Shown here piece after piece: positions 46,301-55,865 of a stretch of 61,391 nucleotides of DNA (the first letter of the stretch is position 1; each line of letters opens with the position of its first letter). Below the pieces are notes generated by a model. That model was not told the DNA's origin and ran no database searches. It saw only the letters and a program-made list of their open reading frames with translations. This DNA is from Spirogloea muscicola (taxonomy: Eukaryota; Streptophyta; Zygnematophyceae; Spirogloeales; Spirogloeaceae), in contig WELB01000061.1 of assembly GCA_009602725.1 (NCBI GenBank), positions 369,016-430,406 of the forward strand, given 5' to 3'. Position numbers and translations under genes: made by a program.

Positions 46301-47888
46301 CTAGCGAAGCTCCTGGCAGAGTGCAAGAGGCTGGAGGAGATAGTTGACAATCTCAATGAGCAGGCAGAGCTGCTGCAATCCCAGTACCAAGGGGCTGTGC
46401 ACGAGGTCCGCAAGCAGACCAGCATCATCAAGCATGCGGAGGAGGCAGCCGCCAGCGCCGAGCGGAGCTTCCTGGAGGAGCTCGAGACGACCCGGTCGCA
46501 GGTTGGCAAGGCAGAGCAACAACTTCAGGACGCTAAGATGGAGGCAGCACGAATGAGAGTCACCATGGACATATCACAGGCTGTCAAGCGTAAGTATTCT
46601 TGTGCTCCTCACCATGAGCCAGTGCTTTTCTTTGAAAACAGCAATTACGACATTCTTTCTGCTAATGACTATGATGACAACAATCTGGCAGATGTCTGAC
46701 ATCCTTCATGCCTGTCCTGCCCTCAGAGTCAGAACAAGCATCAAGAGCAGAAGTTGTTGCAACGAAGGATACACTTAGGCAGGCGCAGAGGCGCCTGCAG
46801 GAAGCCGATGCCCAGATCGACGAGCTTAAGAAGGTTGCTGGTGAAGCCAATGCGGAGGTCAACAAGCTGAGGCAGAAGTTGCGGGAGGTGGAGTCTCAGG
46901 AGCAGATGCTGAGGTCTGCGAGGACGGGCCTCGACACCCCAGGACGGAGACGGTTCATCTCCCCGTCGGAGGCACAGGTCTGAGCACCAGCTACTGAGCT
47001 GCAGAGAGCCCCACCAACCCTTGATTATGCCACTGCCTAAACATCATATAAAGTGAAACAGTGGAGCAAACTCCTGCGTTCGACGCATTCGTTGGCATTC
47101 CTGCCGGCGACTGAATATGTGAGTGTGGTTGCGTGCCGGCAGGCAAAGAAGAACCGCATCTTGGAGGAGCGCTTGGCGGAAGCAGGCCTGCAACTCGAGG
47201 AGCAGGGCGATGTAAACGATCGGCTGAGGTGTGCTTCCTGCAGAGCTCTAAGCCTGGGTCTCCTCTTGCTAGTCCGCAGCGCTCGTTAGCTCGGTGAGCT
47301 GAATTCTAAAATTTTCCATTTGCAGGAAAGAGCTGGACACAAATGAAAGCCGGCACAAGGAACTGGCAATTGAGCTGACAGAGAGGAACCGCATGCTGCT
47401 GCTCCGCTTGCGGAAGGCGGAGGAAGGCCTGCTGTACATGAGGGTGTGTTGCCAATCCTCTACCTGCTCTTCCTGTGTTGAGGTCTGATCTAGTCCTGCA
47501 GCAGCCAGACCATGCTCTCACATGCTGGCTGGAGGCATTGCTCTGCATGAGCAGGACCGAGGAGCAAGGCGGCTCGAGAAACTCCACCTCGAGGAGCAGC
47601 TGGCAGCTGGAGCAGCGGAGCTCGCCGAATCCCATGGCCATCGAAGAAGAGCGGTGGCTGAACTTGAGGCCCTGCAGCTGCAAGTAAGATATGATAGCAG
47701 CTCCATTTGAAGCTCCTCATCACTTCTCTTCCCTGGAACTGTGTTCATTGCCTGGCAGCAGTATGCTTGTCTTGGCTGAAGGGGTCTCATTGTGAGGACT
47801 GGTCCCGCTTCAGTGGCTGACAAGCAGTCTTTTCCAGGTAGGAACACTGGAGGCGAGCATTAAGGTCCAACAAGGCCCATCAAGGTGA
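37389..47888 (+). CDS. Kinesin-7 (CENP-E-like) motor with long coiled-coil tail
   Basis: N-terminal plus-end microtubule motor. Motor exons checked in frame: 37389-37533 ([17 protein letters not shown]), 37673-37762 ([14 protein letters not shown]), 37961-38079 ([16 protein letters not shown], the P-loop), 38290-38403 ([18 protein letters not shown]), 38506-38587 ([12 protein letters not shown]), 38831-38898 ([18 protein letters not shown], switch I), 39142-39228, 39353-39498 ([14 protein letters not shown], switch II), 39698-39800 ([18 protein letters not shown]), 39936-40016 ([18 protein letters not shown]), 40166-40234 (the neck). After the neck come many small exons and one long exon (about 42750-43604), nearly all heptad-like coiled coil such as [18 protein letters not shown]. 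The last exon gives [12 protein letters not shown] and TGA at 47886-47888. The total is well above 1,000 residues. The GQTSSGKT P-loop and architecture place it in kinesin-7. Tail exon borders are only partly resolved. Confidence 0.94.
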
Positions 47889-49072
47889 TGGGCAGACGCT
47901 GCCTGCTACTGCAGCAGTCAGTGCAGGCAAGGCCGCCTGTGAAATCGTTTCCTTTTAGGCCAGGCGACCATAACTATAGCATAGCAGTGCACCGGCTGCG
48001 GGCATGCTGGGAGCATGCAGGAGCTGCTGCAGCACTTCCCTGTGCTTGGCAGCGATTATCAAGCTGGCTTCTACAAGCATTGAAGACTCGACAGCAATAA
48101 TCAAGTTCCCGCTGTACATTCTGAAAGTGACCAGCCCTCTTAGAGGGCTTGCACCAGGCCCCCAATGAGCGGCAGGACAAGGTGAACCGACGGGGGCCCA
48201 CAGGTTGCTCTGGCAAAGGTTCTGCCCATCATATAGGCAGCATAGCTAGATGGTAGTTACCAGCGGGCATCTCCAGTCTGGGCCAGAGCTTGCGCTGAAG
48301 ACTATGCCCTCACTGGGCGGCTCAAGGTTGGTACATAGGCACCTGCCCCAAGCCCTTATACTGCAGAGGCACTGCTAAGCAGAAAGGCGTGACAGAAGGC
48401 CTTTCTAGAACCGTCTGCTGGGAGCTTTCTTACTGATCATTCAGAGACCTGCAAGGAGACGTGTAATTCACAACTATGTATTTAGGTAGCCTGAGCCAAT
48501 GTATGGCTGTCTTTGGCGATCTGCAAGACTGCATGACAGAGACCAACTTTCACCACTCCATGGCACCAGGCAGTATCACATTCCACACGAGGGCCGCTCC
48601 ATCATCAGCAGAAGCTTTGTTTGTGCATGACAGTCGCTTACTGCTTGAAGGGCTATTGCAATTTGCTTTGCGCATTGATAGTACATGGTGGCCGCACACT
48701 TGACATGCCGACCCAGTCACAAGGGGAATGGCCTGAAGGTGGGCCTTGATTGGCGGGGCTGCACCGAAGCTATCCTGCGAGGCTCCAGTTGCTCCATGTG
48801 GGATCATGCAAAGCTACAACGAAAGCCAGCGCAGCACAACTGCTTGGCAAGAGTTGCGAAGGAGCCACATTTGGTGGTGTCAGCAGCCTGCATATGCGGC
48901 TCAGCTGCATCTGCAACGCTTATACAGCAGCTGGTGCTGTTGTAAGCTACAACGAAACATCTGCCAGCCAACTGCCGTTGACGGTCGTGGGCGCTGCACA
49001 GCTGTCACTGGAGGCGCAGAGGCTGCCAGGGACTGAGTAGGAGGCAGGAGCACAGGCGGCAGCAGCAAGACA
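47889..49072. other. Intergenic, no recognised gene
   Basis: Space between the kinesin stop and the VPS55 stop (convergent genes). Short open frames only. A short phrase (AAGCTACAACGAAA) recurs at about 48812 and 48947 within loosely similar surroundings. Confidence 0.5.
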
Positions 49073-49904
49073 TCAGGACCATTCGTCCTCGGCAGAAGCT
49101 CGCTGGAAGAGGAGGATGGTCACGACTAGCACAGCAAAGGCGAGGAGCTCGATCCACATGGCGCCCGCGGTGATGAGGCCGGCGTGGCGCAGGATCGCGG
49201 GAATGGCGATGCTCCCCACCGATGAGAAGCCTGTCAGGAACTTGGCCGCGTCCTCCCAGCTGTGGACGCATGTGGGCGCTGACAGAGAGGTTGAGCGAGG
49301 AGGCAGGGACTGCAACTTGCAGCTAGCGGAGGAGTGAGAGAAGAGGGGGTGGGTGGGGTGTCAAGTGTGCCGACTCACTCGCTTCCGTCACCAGCCATGG
49401 TAATGAAGTCAGTGGAGGAGCCGGTGCCGAAGAAGAGGCACGGCATGGGCAGCAGGATGTACATGAGCCCTGCAAGCCCCACGCCGCCGGTGCTTTTGAG
49501 GAGGAAGTCCGGACAAGCGCACAAGCACAGGCTGAAGCTCCAGTCCGGGGAACCTCGGCCGAGCTGTCGTGTGCTTGGTGGCAAGCCGAGGAGGGGAGAG
49601 AAATGATGGGATGGGCGCGACCTGTGAGCATGGGCCACCAGTTGTTGTACAGCGCACAGCCCTGGGAGACGCCGCCGCCGCAGTTAATGGCAATTGCGGC
49701 AGTAGCGGAGTCTAAGGGCGGCAGAGGTACGATACCAATGCCACAGAAGCCATGAGGAAAGTGAACAAGAGAGTGGGAGGGGAGGCCGGCAACGTGGGAT
49801 TTTGAGAGCACCAGGATTTGGAGCAGGATGCCGACCGAGAAGAGGAAAGCCAGGCCTGCGAGTCTGCGGACGCCAGTGCCAAAGCGAAGCATTGGCGGCG
49901 GCAT
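49073..49904 (-). CDS. VPS55: VPS55/LEPROT-family endosomal membrane protein
   Basis: Four exons: 49904-49812, 49661-49622, 49469-49379, 49259-49073. They total 411 bases and code for 136 residues, close to the usual length for the family. The product is a small four-span membrane protein that works with VPS68-like partners in late-endosome to vacuole sorting. Blocks seen are LAGLAFLFSVGILLQIL (span 1), GCALYNNWWPMLT, MYILLPMPCLFFG (span 2), DWEDAAKFLTGFSSVGSIAI with PAILRHAGLI (span 3), AMWIELLAFAVLVVTILLF (span 4) and the acidic end ASAEDEWS. All junctions are GT-AG and in phase. A second ATG four codons in is an alternative start. Confidence 0.96.
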
Positions 49905-50981
49905 CCCTTTGATGTCACTTCTCCACCACGTTGCAGAAAATTTAGGGTTTAGGGTGTAGGGTTTCGAATTTAGGGTCAGGGGAGAGGAGAGCAGTGGCGA
50001 GGGGAAGCCGAGGCAGGGCACGTGGTGCTCACACTGCCACAGGAGCCGTCGCACGTGAGGCGGGGGGGCGCAGCAACAGCAGCACTCTCTCCAGGTTTGC
50101 AGCATGGCAGCGACGGCGCCGGTGGGTGAGGGTGCAGGCGGGCAGATGCAATTTGCTTCTCAACGAGTGAAGGCAGAGGGGAAGAAGGGGTGAGGGGGGT
50201 CGAGAGGAGAGTCGAGGGCGACAAGGGGAGCTGTGAAGCTGGCGAGAGAAGGGACAAGGGGAGGAGCGTGACCGGAGAGGAGGAATGAGAGAGGGGGAGG
50301 CGGAGAGAGAGCGGTNAAGCCCCGGCCATGTCCCCTGGAGGCTCGCCGGCGCTAGGCCGCCGTCCGGGCCGCCGCCATGGCCGCCGCCTCCGCCGCCGCC
50401 GCAGGCGCCGCGCCGCTCAAGCAGGCGACGAGAGGGCGGTGGGGGAAAGGAATGCTTTGGTTTTGGCGGTCCGGTGCAGATCTGGCGCTGGCTCGGATGC
50501 AATCTGGCCCCCTCGACATGGGGACCGCTAGCGGCGAGTCCCAGCCGTCTCCCGACGGCATTGCGACGGCGCAGACGGCTGGTCGGGGGGATGGCGGGTA
50601 CAATCTGGCCTCGGACGGAAGGAAGGGAGGCAGCCGCCTGAAAAGAATCCGATTATTAGTCACTTTGCTTCCACCATTTATTTGCACACCCCCCGGAAGA
50701 GAGGACTCGTGTTTGCCCTCCCCCGACTTGCCGCCTTGCCGCAGCCGTCAGCGCCGCCGTCCCCGCCGCCTCCGCCGCCGCCACCGGCGGCCGTCGAGTC
50801 GTTGAGCCGGCGGCGGCGGCGGCGTCGGCGGCGGTGGCGGCCGTGACGGCGACGGCATCGGCGTTGGGAGACGGAGGCGTCGGCGACACGTCGCGGCTAG
50901 GCTCCAACTGGAAGGTCGAGGCCTTGGATAGCTCGTCGGGTGGACGCCGCCGCCGCCGCCGCCGCCGGCAGAGGATCCGCG
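49905..50981. promoter_or_regulatory. Shared divergent promoter region of VPS55 and SRRM1
   Basis: The two genes are transcribed away from each other from this interval. It contains a TTTAGGGTT-like run (AAATTTAGGGTTTAGGGTGTAGGGTTTCGAATTTAGGG at about 49937-49974), GA-rich stretches, one N at 50315 and CGC/GCC trinucleotide-rich sequence at 50370-50410 and 50750-50970. Open frames here are compositional and I see no protein family. Confidence 0.6.
49937..49976. repeat. Short interstitial telomere-like repeat (TTTAGGG)
   Basis: Several TTTAGGG units, some degenerate, lie in a row (TTTAGGGTTTAGGGTGTAGG, then GTTTCGAATTTAGGG). TTTAGGG is the plant and green algal telomere repeat. In plants short interstitial copies (telo boxes, AAACCCTA) occur in promoters of translation and proliferation genes, and this one lies about 35 bases upstream of the VPS55 ATG. 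Confidence 0.75.
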
Positions 50982-53590
50982 ATGTCGGGCGGGTTCTTCC
51001 GAGTGAGCGGCCGCGCCTCCTCCATCTCCATGCTCGCGCCTCAGTCGGCCCGAAGCAGCTGCGGCATTCACGGTTTGCCCGTGAAAGGCTTCTCTGGCCG
51101 TAGTGCCACTCGCCGACGGCGGCAGCGCGGCGGCGGCGGCGGCGGCGGCGGGTGGCAGGGGACGAGCGCGGAGCAGGACACGCGGTTCTCCAACAAGCAG
51201 GCCAAGCTGATCCGCACCATGAAGTTCCCGCCGGAGCTGGAGGAAGTGGTGCGGCGCTCCTTCCCTCTGCCCCTTCTCTTCGCCGCTGCCGCCGTCGTCA
51301 GCCGTCGTCGGCGTCCTGGCGGCGCCGCTGTCGGAGCCTCCTGCTACCGCGCCGGGACGCGGAGCTTGTCTCTGAGGGGCTGAGGGTTTGGCCAATCCGC
51401 TTCATAGTGTGCTCGAGCCAATGCTCACGACGCCGCTGCCGCCCCCACTGTGCCGTGGGTTCCACCGGCAGGTGGACATGAGCAAGGTGAAGATGGAGGT
51501 GATGAAGCCGTGGATCAACCGGCGCGTGACCGAGCTGCTGGGCATCGAGGACGATGTCGTGCTCGGTTACATCCACGAGCTCCTCATTGGCGTGCGACAC
51601 CCGCACCTCCTCTTCCTCATCTGGCCTTTCCTTGACCATCGACGCCGCTTCTGCTGCCTCTGCTGCCGCCGCTGCCGCCCTCTGACCCTACCACTCGCCC
51701 GCTCATGTGCGCCCACAGAAGGTCGATGGCAAGAAGGTGCAGATTGCTATCACGGGGTTCATGGAGAAGCACACGGGGCGGTTCATGAAGGAGCTGTGGG
51801 GACTCCTGACCAGCGCGCAGGGCAATGTCTCCGGCATCCCGCAGCAGTTCCTTGACGAAAAGGCCGAGGAGCTGCGCATCAAGAAGGTCTAGCAGCCGCA
51901 GCCGCAGCTGCTGCCACATGTCAATCTACTTTGCCTGTCCTTGGCTTTGTCTGACGGCCTTTGCCTTGGCGGCTTGACTTGTCAGGAGGAGGAGGAGCGA
52001 ATCATGGCGGAGCTGCGGCGGCTGCAGGAGCTGCAGATGGCAGAGGCGGAGGCAGAGCGCCAGCGTAAGGCGACTGCTGCGGCCGCTGAACGCAATGCTG
52101 CGCGCAACGCCGCTGCCACCACCACCGCCGGCGAGACGCGGCAGCTGGATGATAAGGAGGATGCCAGTGACGCGAGCGGCGATGGTGGCCGACGCTCCCG
52201 CCGCAGTGACAGCCCGTCGCCACCACCGGCACCCCCCCGCCGAGGGCGCAGTGGCACGCCGCCACTAGCCCGCCGCCGCGAATTTCGTGATCGTGACCGC
52301 GACTTCCACATTGACCGGCACAGGTGGGACCGGCGCGATCGGCGGAGCCCCCCTCCAATGAGGCGACGGCCGCCCTCAGAGGAGCGGGACTTGAGGCCTG
52401 GCCGATATGGCGGCGGCCCGCGGCGGGGCCGCAGCCCTCCTCTGCTGGAGAGGGAGAGGGAGAGGGAGAGAGAGAGGGAGAGAGAGAGGGAGAGGGAGAG
52501 GGAGAGGGAGAGGGAGAGGGAGAGGGAGAGGGCGAGGGACGTGGAACAGGAGCGCGAGCATGAGCGCAACCATCGGATGAGCGAAGCCCGGCGAGCGGGC
52601 ACCGACATACCATCGAGACGGACCTCGCCTCCACCACGGCAGGAGACACCGCCACCTGCGTCGCCGGTGCCGCCTCGGGGTCACCACGTCCGTGACAGCT
52701 CCGAGGAGGAGGAGGATGGACCCCGGCGCCCTGCCCACCATTCCCCGTCGCCGCCGGCCCGGTCCCTGGCTACTCACCGGAGGCTGGCAAAAGAGGATGC
52801 CAGCATGAAGCAGGAGAAGGAGGAGATGGACTACGCACCGCGGTCGCCGCCGCCGCCAAGGCTGAGGCGCGACAGAGACACCTCTGCAGATGGAGGGGGG
52901 CACCCCGTGAGTACCATCGGCAATGGGGCCTTCCGTCCTGGGCCGGCTACTCGTGCAAGCAAGCCTAAGGAGGATGAAAGGGAGGAGGAGGAGGACAATC
53001 AGAGGTCAAGGTCTATGGCTGCGTCACTGCCGCCCAAGTCTGGCCAGAAAGAGCAGGCAGACAGCGGCAGCGCGGACTGCACCATGGGCAAGGTGGACGC
53101 CATGGTGCTGCCGGCGCTGGCTGTGAAGGAGGAGGAAGGAGAGGAGGAGGAAGAGGAGGATCGGAAGGACAGGGACGGGGAGAGCGAAGACGATGAGGGG
53201 GAGGACGCGCAGGAGGGCAGTGAGGCAGCAGGGGCCGGCGCCGGTGCCGACGGCGAGAGCCGAGAGGCCAAGCGGAAGCGCAAGGAAGAGAAGCGCGCGC
53301 GGCGGGAGGAGAAGCACCGGCGCAAGGAGGAGAAGCGACGGCGCAAGGAGGAGAAGCGGGCGCGCAAGGTGGCCAAGCTGGAGGTTGAGGGGGGCCCGAC
53401 CTCACTGCTGCCACTGGCGGAGGACGGTGGTCACAAGGAGGGCTATGAGGGCGAGCCAGCTGCAACCTCAGCGCGCGGGCGGCGGAAGGTGGCGGATGGT
53501 GGCGCAGAGCAGCGGCAGCTCGAGGAGGACCTGCGGCAGAAGGCGCTGCGGTCGCTCCTGGCCAAGAAGAACGACGCTGGAGCCGAGTAG
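50982..53590 (+). CDS. SRRM1: SRRM1-like PWI-domain SR splicing coactivator
   Basis: Five exons: 50982-51002 (MSGGFFR), 51159-51245, 51472-51591, 51719-51886, 51986-53590. They total 2,001 bases and code for 666 residues. The N-terminus GTSAEQDTRFSNKQAKLI, MKFPPELEEVDMSKVKMEVM, KPWINRRVTELLG, IEDDVVLGYIHELL, VQIAITGFMEKHTGRFMKEL and WGLLTSAQGNVSGIPQQFL is a full PWI domain as in SRRM1/SRm160, which binds nucleic acid and bridges splicing factors. The last exon is a disordered RS/RE/RD-rich and proline-rich region with an ERERERER block coded by a GA/GAGAGG microsatellite (52448-52530). An acidic patch (EEEGEEEEEED) and a lysine/arginine-rich KRRRKEEKRARK stretch follow near the end. It acts in the nucleus, in splicing and mRNA 3' end processing. 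Confidence 0.96.
52448..52530 (+). repeat. In-frame GAGAGG microsatellite in SRRM1
   Basis: About 80 bases of GAGAGG/GAGA repeat inside the last SRRM1 exon encode alternating Arg-Glu. The unit mixes hexamer and dimer steps so the frame is kept. It would be prone to length variation in multiples of six bases. Confidence 0.9.
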
Positions 53591-55085
53591 AGTAGCCACG
53601 CTGGCCCTCTGTCACATGAGCATTACTTGATGCCTCGTCAACCCTCACTGAAAAATCCTTGTTTGCCACTTGCATCTTACAGACTTGTCGCTTGCTGCTT
53701 CACTGAAGTAGGCCTTTTGGGACGTTGCTGATGGGCGTTACAACCACCAGTAGTCAACCCCTGCTGCCTCCAATTACAAGCAGGCAATAGCTTGTGCCTC
53801 TCCCGTATGCAAGCACTTGAATGCAAGTGCTTGCGATTTATGGCCGAGAGCATGTCCTCACTGCTTGCCCTTGGGCAAATTGTATGCCCATTAGCCCAGC
53901 CGGTCTTCCGACAGCTTTGGTTTACCTGAGCAGCTTGCACATGACTCGCTTACTAGCTTCATCAACAAGTAAGCCATTCCTCTGTGGAGCACTCGCCTAT
54001 GCCTGTCCTACGGGTCTGGGGCCGTTGCAAGTACATCCCCCACTTGTAACTCAACTCAGGATGACTTGTCAGAGGTAAGAATGCTTGTGCAGAGCGCCAA
54101 ATGCGCTGCTTGTGCACAACCCACGTATTGCTATGAGCATGCAAGTGTCCATGCAATGTTGCCAGTAGACGCTGTACAAGTACTGTTGCCCCTGTCAACA
54201 TTAGGCTGACCTGCACTTAATAACAAAATTAGACAGAAGGCAGCAACCGCTGCTGTCAACCAAGATGTTGCCTGACACCAACTATGAACAATCACTAGGA
54301 CAATGATGGTGCAACTGATGTAGTAGATCCAGCTATGGCCACTTAAGCATATGTCCATGACTGGCAATGATCTGTTTGTGTATGGTTGCTACTTCCTTGG
54401 ACGAGCGAAATTAAGTCTTTGATCTTTGGGAAAGCAGAGGATGACATGGAACGGTCAGTTACATGTATTGCTAGTACATGATTCAGCAGTAGTTCCCGTA
54501 AAACCTCATGTATGCGTGATAGTATACCTCAACCAGTGTACTGCACATCTGGGCAATTCCTTGCAGGCGCAGTCTCTGAATGCTTGTGTCACACTTTCAT
54601 TCCTACACTCTTGCAGTTGAGAATTGCAAGTCAAAGGCAGTTGTTAACAAGAGATGGATGGCAAGGATGTAACAGCTTTTACTGGAGCAGGTTAGTGAAG
54701 CATGTCAGCAGGAGGTCCTTCACTTGTGGTACTAAGAGCGCCATGTGTGCCTAGCCTGGTGGCTCCGTCATGAACACCTGTTCGCATCTGGCTGGCCTCT
54801 TACAGCCGCTCTTTTAATATCAGCAGCCGCATTTTCTTGTAGTGTGTCGCTTTGTTGTCTCACCACCACTGGTGACAGTCCTCGCCTTGCTGGCTAGTCA
54901 CAATAATACCTGTATGGCTTCACATTATTTGTGAGGCTGGGATGGCCTTGGAAGACAATGGCTCTCTGGGGTCACCCAAGAGGTGGCCCTTTGGTGGTGT
55001 AAATCAAGATGAAGGGCGAGGGGACAGAAAGCGAAGGCAGATGCGGACGGTTTAACACGGGAAAGTGCTGAATGCAGTGGAGGAG
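53591..55085. other. Intergenic, no recognised gene
   Basis: Sequence of lower GC than the flanking exons, following the SRRM1 stop. Short open frames only. It probably contains the SRRM1 3' UTR. No RNA gene could be identified by eye. Confidence 0.5.
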
Positions 55086-55094
55086 GTCATATTC

Positions 55095-55660
55095 GCGTGA
55101 TAGGTTTCTAAAACACTTTATTTTGTGCTTTGAAACACAAACGAAGGCTCGGAAGCACTCAAGCATGTGGCTTTCACATCCTGCAGGCCAGAGCAGGGCG
55201 TGTCACAAGAGGTCGGCCAGCCATGTTGCGTCGTCCTTGAGAGTAAAATGACTCAACATTGGGAGCGTGAAAGAGGAGATTAAATGAGTGAAAAGGGTTC
55301 TAGAGCACATTGTCGTGTAATTAAACATTTGGCTTTGTTAGCCTGCAGGCCAGCGCAGGCCGGGTCACAAGAGGTGGGCCAGCTACATTGCATCGTCCTT
55401 TGAGAACAAATGCATCCACAACGCGGACTGCCTTGTCCATTCCTTTGGGCTGGCCTCTCGCAGCCACCAGTTACTCTGGCCGCGCTTGCTTCTTGGGAGC
55501 AGCGAAGGAGGAAATCGACTTCAGGAAAGGGTTCTACAGCACATTTCTGTCTAAACAAGCACTTGGCTTAGAGTTCCTGCAGGCCAGCGCAGGCTGGGTC
55601 TCACAAGAGGCGGGCCAGCCATGGGACTGCATCGTCTTTCTTGAGAACAAATGCCACGTC
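55095..55660. repeat. Three diverged direct repeats (about 130-150 bp)
   Basis: Units at about 55100-55250, 55285-55410 and 55525-55655 share TTCTA(A/G/C)A(A/G)CAC, a variable AT-rich part, CTGCAGGCCAG(A/C)GCAGG, GGGTC(T)CACAAGAGG, GGCCAGCCA and GCATCGTC...TTGAGAACAAATG. The third unit is separated from the second by a retroelement tail (55428-55495). They look like decayed copies of one interspersed sequence or a local tandem array broken by an insertion. Confidence 0.8.
55428..55495 (+). mobile_element. Solo retroelement 3' tail
   Basis: CTTGTCCATTCCTTTGGGCT, GGCCTCTCGCAGCCACCAGT and TACTCTGGCCGCGCTTGCTT match the last 70 bases of the family. No coding sequence accompanies it. It sits between direct repeats 2 and 3, which dates it after that array. 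Confidence 0.8.
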
Positions 55661-55865
55661 ATCACTGCCAAACTTTGCCGGTGGGTGTCAGTCACAGTGA
55701 GAGGAGGTCCATCGCTCATGCAACTTTGACAACCGTCGCTTATGTACCTAAACATAACTTCTCAATTACAATCTGATGCCTGAGCATCTGTGGTCTTCTC
55801 TCAAGCTGCTGGAATGAAATTATGCTTAATGAGGTGGAAATTTGGCTATCAGGCCTGCAGGACAG

